Assembly (NCBI RefSeq): GCF_000002075.1
Contig: NW_004797317.1
Coordinates: forward strand, 1,345,849-1,409,848
DNA from: Aplysia californica
Lineage: Eukaryota; Mollusca; Gastropoda; Aplysiida; Aplysiidae
Direction of reading: 5' to 3'
DNA length: 64,000 nt
The position numbers and the translations under genes were made by a program. Positions within the stretch are counted from its first letter, which is position 1; each line of letters opens with the position of its first letter. Positions 12,386-27,100 of the stretch are shown in pieces. A model generated the notes under the pieces. It did no database searches, was not told the origin of the DNA, and saw nothing but the letters and a program-made list of their open reading frames with translations.

Positions 12386-15300
12386 TTAGATCTGTCCTAA
12401 AGAGATGTAGACTTTGTGTTCAAGCCATACAATCTCTGGTTCCTTTGACTCGCTCTGCAGTGCTGCAACTGTTGTGTTCCGGAACTCATGCTTCAGCAGA
12501 AAGCACACCTGAAACACAAATTTATGTTTCATTATAATGGCAAGATGTTAGGAGTAATCAAATATACTTTTAGCATTCTATACAATAACATATCCTGTTT
12601 AGTCTTTAGAGGAAGGGTATTCAGTCAGCTGGACAAAGATGATTCTGACCATTTTGATACAGAAGCATTTGGCACAAAGACTGGTTATCATAATGAAAGG
12701 TAATTTCTAGAAGGGAGAAAAAAGTTTGAATACCCTTTAAATTGAAATCTCAAAATTTCCATTAAAATCATACACCCAAAACCACACACTACTAACAAAA
12801 TCAAGATAAAAACACTTCCCAGAAAAGGCTCAAAAACTTTTTAATCCCACTAACAATCAAAAACATATTCACGCCAAACTGAAATTTAGCTGGTATTGCA
12901 GCCTATGTAGAGGACTCTCTAAGCAACAGTGAAGGAGAAAGAATGGAGAAGAACCTAGAGGATAAACCAAGTTATAATTCACTTAATACGGTAATACACA
13001 ACAGCCAATTTTTTTCTAGGAATCCGATATAAACACAACAGTAATACTGAAAAGAAGTGAAAGGAACAGACCAGCCAGAGAGAAGCTAACAATTGACAAA
13101 CTGTACTGGGGAATGAACAAGGAAACCTTTTTACAGATTCTTATTCCAGGAATTACAACACAACAGTTGGACCAAACTGTAGCTGAGTACTGTACATTGT
13201 GTCAGGTCAGCATGATAACTACCACATGGCTCCAGGGATAGGATAGGTCAATAGGAACACGGCAAAAGAGAAGAAAAAGCTAGAATAATCACAGACTCAC
13301 TTCAATTTTTAATAAGTTAGTTTATTATAAATCGTCTTAATCCCTTTGGACAAAAAGCTTACACTACTTCACACTTTGGAGCTTCCGTCTCTTGGGAGTC
13401 AAGTACCCATTAGCTACATGTATCTGGGCAAAAGGTGGAAAACAATGTGAAGTATCTTTTCTGGGACATAACGTTCTACTCTGGAAAAACTAGGAATTTA
13501 ACTCGCATCTTTCATACTGTAAGTGAAACTTCCTGTACTCGCTTTGACCTGAATTAGAAGAAGCACACTGCATGGAGCATCACTCAACTACGCACTCTGT
13601 CCAGACAGGCTGTGCATTTCAATACCGCTGAGGAGGATTGTTCATACCTCCCCTCCCTTACCACTGAAATTTGTCTTTGAACAAAATTCTTTTCATTCAA
13701 ACCACGTGACCCAAGACTCTAAAGCACACCACCATTTAAACAAACAAAATCCCAAGCTCCCCTCCTCCCTCTTATCCTGGAGAGAGAGAATTTTTTGAAT
13801 AGAAAAAAATGAAAATAAAAAATAAAAATCATAACTTCATCATCATCATCCAGTGCCAGATCTGTGACAGACATCGGCGATCATGGTTCTCCATTCATTC
13901 CTTTGGTCGGATGCTCTTAAAAAATCATAACTTAGATTTACTAAATTTCAAAAGCAGAAATACTGTTCTGTTGCTCAGCTCACACAAAATTTAAAGAGTA
14001 CAAAAAAAATCTCTCACCCTGACATCTCCCTCTTTGACAAGAGGTGTGACCTTGACAATGAATCCAATCTTGTTGGCCTTTCGGAAAGCAATCACCCTGT
14101 AAAAGAGATGATCATCAACAAAACATTAACAACAGGCAGAAGCAGATCCAAAGGAAGTGAGTTCACACAGATGCAACAGGAAATTGTTTAAGATCTATCA
14201 ACACCATTTGGAATTGGACTAACTTGTTTTGGTTCTAAAACTCTGAGCACACAATTATTTTGTCTTTAACTCTCTCAGGACAGACAAAAGGTGCAAACAT
14301 TTCCATTCAGTTCTATTGGCAAAAGGCAGGACTGCTCTTCTCCTGTGTTCCCCTTCTTGCTCTCAGGGGTAGTCCACAAGCTTTTTTTTTTCCACCAAAA
14401 TGTTTCCTTGTTCAGCCTGCTTCCCTGCAGCATTCTCCACTTTTAAGGCAGCTACATGCTTTTTCAAATGTACTCTGATTTACCTATACTTACAAGTTTA
14501 ATACAAGCAGTTCTTTCATTTTGGGTAGGAACTTAATTATATATTTGTCACAAGCAGCCCATTTTCCCATTATAATCTGCTAAGGTGTGTTTAGTATGTG
14601 CAACATGCAAGCTATATAATATGAGAAATGAGTTTTTTTCATCCATACTCAAACAATCTTCTTCCTTCTGTGTAAGATTTTGTCTTGTTCTTCTTTCCCA
14701 GCTGTCTTTGAGCTAGCTTTCATTAGGGCTCTTTAGCTATCATTATTACTGTTGTGTCAATGCATGGTTCTCTGACACAGAGGCATAAAGTGAGTGGTAC
14801 GAGTAGTTAATATGGGACGATGATATCCCTTCTTCTTTACCATCTGCCTGTCCTGGGGTGGGGTTTTTTGTGGGTTTTTTTTGGGGGGGAAGCTATTAGT
14901 AAGTAGTATAGAGGTACAGTGTTTCCCTCTTTTGACAAGATACCTAGTTTGATTCTTACCCGATGCAGGCATGATCAGAAGATTAGGTTTTTGGTCATGG
15001 ACCCAGAGTAGATAGTTTCAAGTGTTTGAGTAAAGAGAAGCACATGGACACAATAATGGCCATTTAGAGCTGGGAAAAGGTAAGAAAGACAGACAGAAAC
15101 AAGAGAGGTAAAGTAAAGAAGTCGGACCTACCAGTGGCTACCTCCAACCTCCCACAGAAAAAAGATAATTATCACACCTTTATTGATCTTGCTAGTAAAA
15201 AAAAAAAACCTGCCATCATAATGATATTTACATGATAAGGCAAAAAAAAACCCAACTACCCATGCAGACTTACTTTGGATCATCCTTGAAGTCCAAGTGA

Positions 15301-18300
15301 GCCTGAGAGCTATCATCATAGACGTGCATCGACGGCTCATCGCGTCCAGCTAACACCAACTCTTTCTTTGGAAGATCGATCTAAGAGAAAAAAACAAAGT
15401 ATGTTTTGAATCATGAAAAAAAAAAGTAAATTGAATACTGTATTAATTTACTACTTACAGTGACAAAAGCAGACTTGTAAGCATGATTATATTAGTCTAC
15501 TAAACCTTATATCTGTTTTATAAAACCAAGGAAAGGAATTCTGAATGTTTAAAGACGTAAAAACAATACATTTTTTAAAAAGTGATTTAAATCACTGATT
15601 TTTTATTTTAAAAATCAAGTTGATTTAAATCAAAAAAATCAACTGATTTAAATCAACCTGATTTAAATCAACCCAACCCTGTATGTGTCAAGATGCCGTG
15701 AAATCAGGTGCTCCTCAATTTTGGGGCAAGTGAAGATATTGGTATCATCTTGAAGCATGTTCATTCGTCTTGCTTTCGATAAAAAAAATACTCGTTTATC
15801 TTCGATTAAAAAAATACTCATTTTTCTTGAATAAAAGTTAATATATTTTTGATTGACCACGGTGGGGGCGTCACCTGGTTTCAGAGGTAAAAGTAGTGAG
15901 AAAATGGCCACCAAAGTTAGGTGATTTCCAAAGCTTAAGAGTCCTTGGAAACTGCAAAATTACATTTTTTCTGCTGCTTTCATCAAGGTTTTTATGTAAA
16001 AGCCACACAGAAATGTGTTTTTTTATGATTTTAACAGGTGTTGAGCTAAAAAACAAAAAATCAATAATAATGGCAAACCGAATGGGAAAATGCTGGTTTC
16101 TCCGAATTCATTATTTTGACGAGCACCTGATTTCACCACAGCGCCTCACATATTATAATGACATTATCCTAGACGTCCACCTGTCTGAGAAAACCACTCT
16201 AAACCTTCACAATGGGAGGCCATCTCTGACAATTTGGACTTGGTTCCAGTAGGGAATGGGATAGAGGGTGCCCACGTCCCTCGTGACTCATTGGAGCACA
16301 GGAAGACAGGAGTAACGATAACATTACTTAAATGCAATCCTACATCATCACTCATCACCACAATTATTTCTAAAATCAGAATTGCTCTCAGATCAATGAC
16401 TTACATTTATAATTCTGAAATCTCTATCTGTAACAGTTACTTGTCATACTAAGTATGTACATAATACACTATAAGACACTATCATACGAACTTTTTTCTA
16501 CTAATCAGATGGCGTCAATCTCATATAAATGGGCAAATTAATTTTTTAAACGGACAATTTTGACTGTATAGAAGTATTGTTAAAAATTGAAAAAGTAGAG
16601 GCAAAAAAATTGTGAAGCTTACCAAGTTGTAATCTTCAAAAATGTTCATGCTGAGAGAAATTATAGAGGGCTTCAAACAGACATAAACACTGACAATCAC
16701 ACAAACAGTAAACAGTGCAGGTAAGTTCAATTTAAAGTGTCAGCATTATTTTGAAGCCTTACGGTTTTACTTGTAGTATTTTTGTTCTTAAGACTAGAAG
16801 ACGTGGAAAAGTTCAAGGAGAAGGAAAAATGGTAAATTTATAGAAGAAACCCTCCCGTCTCAGAAAGGCTATTATTTTGGAGCTTTTTAGTTTTTTTTAG
16901 GGCCCTGAACACGATTTTTGCATTGAAAAACGTCGCAACTTGTTAGTTTAGATGTTACGGCACATTATTTCAGGGGGGAGACCCTCCCTGCCTGCCCTAC
17001 TACACCGCTATTACGTACTCCCTCGTCAGAGGGAGACCCCCTGAAACCCCCCTATAGACTACAAAAGCATGCATTTCTTTTTTAAAAGCCTAAAACTAGA
17101 TCTAAGCCTTAACAAAAAAAAAAAAAAAAAACCTTATTCGTATATCAGATGGCACTAAAGTGGTGAAGGAGCTGACTTCCGGTAATGGATGTGACGCGAA
17201 ACGAGAGAGCTTCTATAAATACCGGAAAAATAGCATTAAAAAAATACCAGAAATAAAACAAAGATCAGGGTCTACTGTCCAGTGATGCATCCCAAAACCA
17301 GCAATGTGTGTGCATCACATGCAAAGGCGAACCTGATGGGTTCCATCAGGTGTGCGAGGCGATTTGAATTCAAGGAAATTATAATTGTACAGAGGATTTA
17401 AGGTGTTACAAGAGCGTCACCAACACAAAAAGTAAGAGTGATCAGGACAATAGATGACTTACAGAAAGAAGTAATAAACCACGCCAGAGCACCCGCTTAC
17501 GACCCACTAAAAACTTGGCAGCAATCTTTATTTCTGTGCCAGTGAGCTGCTGCCAGCAGCTCGGACACATTCCTTTACAATGACTTCGACATCAAATTAC
17601 TTTTCAGCAATTGCTGAAAACAGGTCCCTTTTATGGGGGGTTCATTTTATTTGATGAAGAACTATCAAAACAGGTTCACTTGCTTTGATTTAATGACCAA
17701 TTTAGTGGCGTTTTCATCATGTTTAGATTCAGTACCAAAAAAAATGCCCCAGCATAGTGGGTTTACCTCCCTCAAAGATAAAGAGTTAAAAACCTGGCAC
17801 TATGATCGAAAAAAAAAGTAAAGAAAAATCTGCGACTTACCTTCCCAGTGCAGTAGTCCGTGTCTGTCTCATTCTCAATGGCAGCCAGAGTGACTGTGGT
17901 GTTGAACACAGAGGGGTTGCTCAAGGTCAGGGTCACCACAGACTCCTAGAGGTCAGGCACGAGGTAATGAATGCTGTTAGTGTTACTCACAAGTACAAAT
18001 TAATACAGTGGAATCCTGTTATAACGAGAGGGAGGGGACTGGTACAAAATGTCTGTTATAGCAGGATTCTCGCTATAAGGGATCCAGAAATAAATTAAAA
18101 GGAAATAATAAAGTAGGCCTAATCTATGAGTTTGCTGTTCTGTTTATTTCTTTTTGTTATCTCCCCTGATGATGATTTTGTTTCACCATGACCTCTAGGT
18201 CTTACTTGATAAAAAATCGAATCAGGTTTCTTTCTCTAGCGCTAGCGACGTTGACAGCTCGGTGTTGGCGATCAAAAAGAAAGGCTTCTAGCGTAACTCG

Positions 18301-21100
18301 TCCGCTGTGTTGTCCCCCACCCCACCACACTCTGTGGAGCGTTCCATCTGCTTGCCCACGTCACACATTCGCTCCCTCCATCACAGCATTGTGACCTCTC
18401 CATCCCCACATCGGAGAAGTGAGAGGCATGGTAGGCCTAGATCATCTAGACTAGACTGGCCTATCACCCAATGAGTTCTGCTTAACAACAGCTAGTCTGC
18501 GCATGCCATACCCTCCCCACTCATTTGCTCCGGCCTTCATTGTGGCACACATGGGCTCTTCCATTCTTTGTTTCGCTTGAACACCAACAAGTTTCTCAAC
18601 TGGCGAGGTTTTACATGTATAAATGGCCTATGCGCTGTGCACAGCAGCAGCAATATTCTTCTTTAACCGACTCGCGTGTTTGTCTGATTGCGCTATAGCA
18701 GTATTTTATTTACAAAGATAAAGAAGAATAAAAACCAGGGCTTTAGAATAGTGTCCTTATGACAGGCTTCTCGTTATTTCAGGACTAGTTATAAGTGGAC
18801 TCAACTGTGTATCACAACATTGCAAGGAAAAAAAAAAGGCAAGAAGCACAGCATAACCTATTGACATGTTGAAGTATCCACTATAACATCCTTCAAAATA
18901 AAGAGAGAAAAGAATTAAGAAAAAAAAGACACACTTAGAAATAAAACATAAGACTACTTTACTACAAGGTTAGTTAATAACTTCTACACTGATGTCATTT
19001 CCTTCACCTATGTGTTTATATAATATGTGAACACCTGACCCTAGGAAAACAAAATCCATTGCCATATCTAGATGGAGAAGCAAATATTCTTTACCAGTTA
19101 GACTACATTGAGCCAATAGAAACATATAGACTAAACATGTGCAGTATAGGTATTAAAACATGAAAACAAGTTAAATTCATGGACTAACTAGGCGCATGGA
19201 GGAAAATGCTGTAAAGGGAAGACCTAAAGGCAAGACTTTCCCTAAAAACTAAGAACCAAGCTGCTCAGAGATGAAAAGTGAGTTTTTAAAAAAGGGCGAC
19301 CGACAGCTTTCAAAACCATCTTCCACAGTGGTTTGCCAAGAGCAAAAGAACAACAAACTATACATTATGGCAGTCTGTATGATTTCTTCAGCCTGATGGA
19401 AAGTCTAATATTGAAAAAAAACTAAAATCAAGGATTTCATGCTATACAAAATGAAACACTTTGAACGTGTATGTAAGCATGAACTAAATCTTTACAAATT
19501 CTTGAAGTTCTGAGACTTTTAATGATGACATATAGTGCAGTTTTAGGAAGTATGAACATGTTGGGGTTTTTTGTGGTTAAACATTCAGTCTCTATTAAGG
19601 TTTCATGGAGAGGTGAGTAATCCTTCTGACTTCAAAACTTCAAAGCAAACAAAAATGATTAAAGCACACTTCCAGTGGCTCACATAAAACACAAGCACTA
19701 CTAATAAAAGCTTACTTTATTGTAGGTGAAAGTACATGGGTTCAGAATGCGTAGCTCTGGGACATGGTTCCTGAAACAGTACAAAAAAACAGTGAGCAAA
19801 TGGAAAATCTTTTTCATTGTCTATATAAAAAAAAAAACCCAAAGTAATGGCGCCATAGTTTTTGTTATTAATTTCATTACAGTACATAAAACTATGAAAA
19901 CCCTACTTTAAGTCTTCAGCCAACGTAAACTATAAAAAGACAAGAAAAATGCCTTCGGCTCAAAACTTTAGTTAGGTACTCTTGAACAAGGTCATCAAAC
20001 TTGCTTTTCATTTAGATAGCAAATTCAGCATTTCAATTTTTTTCTGATGAATGAGTCAGGTGGAAGAATGATCTTTTATACATACAGTGCTGTCAACTGG
20101 ATCTTGAACTTGATTGACACAGGGTTGAAATCGGCCTTGATCAAGTTGTGTTCACATTCCTGTTAAAATGAAAGAAGAGAATTAATGGAGAGAATAGTTT
20201 TAAAATAATAAAAGCCATACTGGATGTTTTGAAAAGAAAGTTCAAACAGAATTTGTAAAGGCAACATATTTAGATTATGTTTAAAAAAAAAAAATCCACT
20301 GAAAACATTTTCCAGTTTGTACTGATCAAGAAATGGTGACAATCACCACCTCTATGGTGACCGAAAAAAAAAAAGGGGGTTCTCTCAGAATCTGTCTCTT
20401 TCAAAGTGGATATTGTTATCATAAGGTCAGCAGATTACCGTTGAAAGTAGCCCCCCCCCCAAAAAAAAAGAGAAAAGAGAAAGGACTACATTTATTTCAC
20501 TGCCTTTTCTGCCTTCATATGATCCATGGTACAGGGTCTTACAAGGAAAACATCATGCATTAGGCTATTTGATTATATTATGTTTTTTGACCCCACAAAA
20601 GCATTTCGAAACAGTAATGGGCAACATAAGTCAGTGATTGACTTCCAATTGCAAAATGCACAGGTTTCAACCCCACAATGGCTCAACTTGTGGACAAGTG
20701 GTATTTTGGAGTTCACTAGTTCCTGTGTGAGTGTGTGTGCATGCGGGAGGGAGGGGGGGAGNNNNNNNNNNNNNNNNNNNNNNNNNNNNNNNNNNNNNNN
20801 NNNNNNNNNNNNNNNNNNNNNNNNNNNNNNNNNNNNNNNNNNNNNNNNNNNNNNNNNNNNNNNNNNNNNNNNNNNNNNNNNNNNNNNNNNNNNNNNNNNN
20901 NNNNNNNNNNNNNNNNNNNNNNNNNNNNNNNNNNNNNNNNNNNNNNNNNNNNNNNNNNNNNNNNNNNNNNNNNNNNNNNNNNNNNNNNNNNNNNNNNNNN
21001 NNNNNNNNNNNNNNNNNNNNNNNNNNNNNNNNNNNNNNNNNNNNNNNNNNNNNNNNNNNNNNNNNNNNNNNNNTGTGATGAGAGAGATAGATATATAGAT

Positions 21101-21189
<89 letters not shown>

Positions 21190-24100
21190 TGGATGTACCT
21201 TGCATCTCAGTGACTTCCTCATTAGCAGGTGTTTGTGGATGATGTGCAGTTTGCCTGTCTCCTCAGGCTGGAACTCTGGAACATTCAGCCTGTTGGGCAG
21301 TTTGGTAGCTGGAAGAAAAAAAAGACAGAAAAAGCAGTGCAATATCAATTACATCTACTTCAACTGGTCAAATTCTTATTTCTCATCTACTCTTATATAG
21401 ACCATATCTCATCTTCCCAAGTGTCCCAAAAAAAAATTAAAACACAAACACACACACAGTTATGAAAAGACTTTCAGCTACTTCACCCCTGAGGGCATGC
21501 AATGTTTTGAAACTGTACACACTTGAATCACTACGTACTACACTCTAATAAGTATAAGACTACAACTTTGGCATATTCATAAGCCTGAAGTTTCCACTCG
21601 GTAAGTGCTGGAACAAAACAAAAAATTTTAAAAATCTTCAAATGAATTTTAAAATGTGGAGCAGAAAAAACCCATGCACGGCATAGACTTACTCTTATCA
21701 AGAGCTGCTGGCTGAGTGAAGAAATCATTAGGCAGAGGCTCAAAACTGTCCACAGTAGCACTGGGCTCCAGCTCTCCAAGCACTTTGTCACCATCCTTTT
21801 GGCTGAACAAAGAAAAAAAAAAGGGAGGAAAAATTTATTTTTAAAATTCAGAGTTGAGTTGGAAGTAAGGGCAGGCTGAAAAAATAGTTGCCATTTTAAG
21901 TTTCGCAATTCCATAACACAAAGAAAACCGAAAAAAAAAGAACAGGAATTTTTTTCATCTTCTAGGAAACAATAACAGGGGGCTCTCGTGGCATAGAGGT
22001 TAAGGTGTTGGCCTCTCATTCAAAAGTCCCGGGTAGCGATCGAAAAATTTTCTTCTCTAAAATTATCTCCTTTCACCTCCTTTCCTGCTCTCTAGCAATG
22101 TTCTGTTGTCTGCTTTCATTTCCACTTTCTGCCCCCACCCCCTTTGCCCCCTCCTCTGGGCTCCTTTCTGCAGCCTTTCTACTGCTACTCCTTGGCTCCT
22201 CCTTACTGCTGTCTTTCTGCCACATCCCTGATCTTCTGGTAGGAAAGATCTACACCTAGCCTTCTCGGACAAGGGCGAAAAATCTCGGAGGGCCCGTGTG
22301 CAAGTTGCGTACGTTAAAGATCCCTTGGTGGTCTAAAATCGATAAGAGTAGGCTTCGGCCGCCACCCGGACAAAATTCCAAATTTCCTACCAACTGAAAA
22401 TATTAGGTGTGTCCCGCGCGTTCATATGACCTATGCAGTTGCGAGCGCCGTAAAACACTTTACAAAAAACAAAAAACAAAAGAAAAACAATAACAAGCAC
22501 ACAAAATAATTTGAAGGTCACATAATGCACAACATAATACACACACATACAGTATTTTATCACATGTCAATGCTTGTCATCCCTGTTCAAAGCCCAGAAC
22601 TAATTTGTATTTGAGTCAACTGAGGAAAATAGAATAAATTCTTTCAAAGGACACAGAGTCCAGTCTGATGTAGCCAGGACTATGCCCTCCTGCTCAAACA
22701 GGACACCTTCCCAAGTAACAACCACCTTCCCTATGGTACTACAAAGGAGTCAGTTGAAAGCTCTACCACATAATTCAGACTGTACAGAGAAGATTTCAAA
22801 AGATCAAAACAAAAGTACAAGTTTATTTACAATTTGCCACTGAACAGCATTAGGGTCCTCTCAGGATTCAACAAAAATATTTTTTTACTGATAGCTGTCA
22901 AAAGGAATCAAAGTACTGACAGACGTAAGAAATAAAAAGCATCATTCTAAAACCACTCGAGAATAATAAAGAAACAGGAGATGTGGTCTAAAGAATGGCA
23001 ACAGTTGCAGATGGGTGTTATGTGGGAAAAGAAGGAGAAAAACAAGTTTTATTTATGGAATGAATTCAATAACACTCACCTGAGGCTGGCCAGACTTGAA
23101 AGCCCTTTGCGCTTCATTGCAGAAGATGGAAGCCCATACTTCTCCTAAACAACAAGGTAAATGTCATAAATGTATATCATGCGAACTTTTTCAGGTCATC
23201 TGTACATTCAGCTCAGACAGTAAAGACAACTGATATAAAAACATAGAGCACATGGTATGCAGAGTACCGAGTACCTTTGTTATGACTCAGCAACTAATCC
23301 ACTTGAGTCCAGTCCTTTATCCATAAAGTGTATAATGTGCAAAGCTTAGATTTTTTAAATACCATATTCAAATGATAGCAAGTCAGGCATTTGATTACAA
23401 AGCAAGTTTAACATGTGAAACTATATAAAGTTCACATTATAAGTAAAGCTAAAATTGGGATGCTTACTTTATATTAAAACTTACGTTTCCCCCCAAAATA
23501 ATAACAAAATTACAACTAAGCCATACCTGTAAATAAAGATGGCTGCGTCTTTTCACATATTTCTTTCGCTCGCGTTCCGCCTTTTCAATCTGAGCCATTG
23601 CACGGTAATTATCAAGGAGGGTAGAGATCTGAAAAGGAAACTTAGGGCTATGACTATGCACACAAGATTTAAAACATATAAAATACATCATAATTATCAA
23701 ACCAAGAAACTTGTTTGACAATCTGCATATTGACAGAACAACTACATTCATTCCTACCATGTTCTTCTTCATAAACAAAGTTTTGGAAGTCTGATTTTTC
23801 TCATCAAATTTATTACAACTCCAACAGGATTTTAAAAAATTCCTTTTGATCTACTCCACATATTTCATGTTCAAATTTTTGAGAAATGACATAAAAAACA
23901 TGAAACCGACTATGTTACAAAAATAGAAGTTTGTCAAGCAACTCACAATTCTTGAACAATGTAAAAATTATGATTTTAGACAAGGGAATAAACGTACACC
24001 AAAGACTTTAAATAAAACCTAATTCTTACTCAAATCTATGGAAGCAAGAAAATGTCTTAACTAGATGTCTTAACTAGATGTCTTAACTAGCAGATTCGTT

Positions 24101-27100
24101 AGCTTGATGTACATACCCTTTTCGAATTCGGATTTTCTAGCTCTGGCCAGTTGCCTGTAGCTGAAAAAAAAAGTAAAAAGAAAAAAATATGTGCTGTGTT
24201 CTGTCCATAGATGAATCATTCCAATTACATTATTTATTATATTTCAATTGCCACCACTAATCTACACCTCTTCTCAAGTTACTTTTAATAAGCTTACCTC
24301 ACTATTATCTATCGAAACTAGAATGAAATACCTCTTTTAGGAAGAGAAATGCAAGAACTAAATCATCAAAATCAATGCTACAGGTAATACAAAAACCATA
24401 CACTGAATTGCACTGAACACAGCAAAAACTTAGTTTTAGTTGGTTCTTTTAGAGATATTTCTAGGCTTCCTACTCGCTGATCAGCTCTACATTAATCGTG
24501 TCTTTAATTGAAGTATCACATAGATCAAAATTTTGCAGTTTAAAATCTGACGATAGACATGCAACAAAATCAGTTAAACCATATTTGCAACCGGGAGTAA
24601 AAAAAAGCACATCAACTAGTGCTTGTTCGTGTTTGAGTTGAACCAACACAACCATTTCATTTTCACAAATGTAAAGAAGAAGAGTGGTAAGACCCAAGAT
24701 AAAGATCAACTGAAGCGACTTCAATGCAAATGAAGTCATCTGTTTGATAAAAATATCTATCTTCGAACATATATCAGCAAGAAGACTACTATATGATCTA
24801 GAAAATCAAAAAACATTTCTATCATACACACGCGAGAAGTGTTGAAAGCCACATACCAACACTCTGATCAGGTAGATTGACATCACGAGTCGTCCAACGA
24901 CAGAACCCACAGGCCATGTAGTACATCTTCTTTGTGATCACCTTGGTCGGATCCTCCGGGTTGGGTGTTGTGTGCGTGGTCGCACGTGTCATCAGCGTGT
25001 GTCCACACACAGGGCAGTCAAAACAGTTGGAGCATCTGAGGGAACCATACAAATTAAATTAGGGCCTATGCATGTAGACCTAGTAAAACACACTAATCTA
25101 AAGAAAAGTGTAATTCTTTTTAAAATGATTTTTAAAACCTTTCACAGTAAGCATGACTATGTGAAACAGTCTTCAACTTCTGTAGTTATACTATAAAATA
25201 TGCTTTAAAACGCGACCACAATTAATCTAAAAACAGCGGTAAACCAAAAGAAAGTAGATTCCCTGATATTTTTCTTCACATTTTAAAAAATTTAAACAAT
25301 CTCGCTACACTGAAGAAAATCCAGCTGTCCCCTAGATTTTGGTTTAAGGTTTAGCTGATTCCACTGAACATAACATAACATTTATCAAAACAAATCACAT
25401 GAAATTTCCACTCGATCTTACAACGATTTTTAAAAATCCTGAAATATGTGAGCATTTCTAAACATCAATCCCAGATAAACCATCAAACAAATGAGTCTCA
25501 TTTTAAGACCTCTATGCCTAAATATATTCAAAATGCGTACATGATTCAGTTCACATTATTGCATTCATTAGGAACAAAAGTGTGTGTATAATCACAAGTC
25601 TTACCTGTTTTTCTTCAGCTTAGCCTCACCAGTTGGCATGGTCTCCAAACAGTTGGGGCAATAAGGTGTGTCAACCTAGAAAAAGGAAATTGTCAACGCT
25701 GAATAAAAAAGATATACTTATACACAGTGTACACTACAATAAGTTCCATATTATCACTAAATTTAGATTTGATATGGTTTGTCAATACATTTGAGGACAG
25801 CCACATTTTCCTTCAAGGAAGAACAAAAGCTACCATTTTGATTGGGATCAGCTTTGCTACTGAACACTAATGGGATCCTTTTATAAGTTACTAGAGGGGT
25901 AGCCCTAAAACCTAACCCTTATTAACCCCAAATCTATTCTTTGGACGGCACGGTCCATTATTAAAGCAGTTATAAAGGTTAAGAAATTAGTTCTCAATCC
26001 TTCCCCTTACTTTCTTACTTTTGCTAAATCCAGCAAAAATAACATTCCAAACTGGAAGAATGCCACATTGTGACATGACTGTACTTATCTAAATCTTTTT
26101 CTATTTGATTTAGGCCTAATTTTGTCACAGATTCCTTCGGAGCCTGACTGAATCTGTCGAAGACCAAGCTAAATGATCAGTCTAATTCTCAAGGGTTTTC
26201 AGTTTCAGGCTGACCTGGCCCCTGGCTGACCATTCACAAATATGCCCAGGGGTTAGAACAGATTCCAGAGAGTGGTAAATAGGTAAACATCTTCCCTGGC
26301 CTATAATTTTAACTTACTTGAGCCTATTCCTGAGTATATACAGCACGCACCACTGGCCCAGCAGCCAAATCCCGTGTATTTATTAAGGAAGCACTTTATC
26401 GATCGAATAACTCCGATGTTTTTCGGTTACAAGCTGCCAGTAATAGAAAGCCAACAGGTGACCCACTTGTTTCGTTTCCTTTAAAATTTGGTAAAGTTTT
26501 GTGAGATCCTTTTTTAGCTGTAGCGGACTAAGTAAGTCACCCCTGCATTGCGATAGATCAAGATGATTTTATTACAAATTGCGTAACCCCCGGACATTGT
26601 CTTGCCATTTCAAAATGGAAGTATTAATTACAAACTAAAATTTTATTTGCAAATCAGTACTTTTTTTGCTTTTTGTCAGTCTAGCCATCATTAAGTACTG
26701 CTAGCCTTCCAGTTTCAAATTATTTATAAAATCAAATCTATTCGCACAAATTAGAAGCAGTTTTCTTTTTTCTGTGAGAGCATTTCATTCTTTGGCTTTA
26801 AAAAATAAATATGAGAGCTTTCACAGTCTTTGTGGGGTTAACGATTCAATACATTATATATGGCTAGATCTACCCCAAAACTGTCTGGCTGCCTGCAGGA
26901 AATTGCAGCAAAGATCGTGTTTGTACCAAGATGTTTCAATTGCCCTATCTCGTGTCCGTGCGAGACGTGGGTGCTCCCTTGTGCTAGTGCGTTATGGCCC
27001 GTGATACCAAAGTAAACAAACGTTCCAGCGCTCTTGAGTTGAACGTGTGCAATTTGTCTGCGGGCAGTGAGAGAGAGAGAGGGGGGGGGGGAGGGAGAGA

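Larger units (their letters stand above)
12509..21198 (-). other. DCTN4 introns 8-13
   Basis: These introns lie between the last seven exons and carry MITEs at 15682-16152 and 18006-18807, a GATTTAAATC palindrome cluster near 15580, and the N run. No extra gene was recognised inside them. ACGCCAGAGCACCCGCTTAC near 17483 resembles the 3' part of the repeats at 61663 and 63043 and may be a SINE remnant. Confidence 0.6.

Noticed and set aside
20526-21400. Several frames of 115-221 codons
   Set aside because: They run through the N gap and the (GA)n repeat. The only real coding piece here is the DCTN4 exon at 21199-21308.
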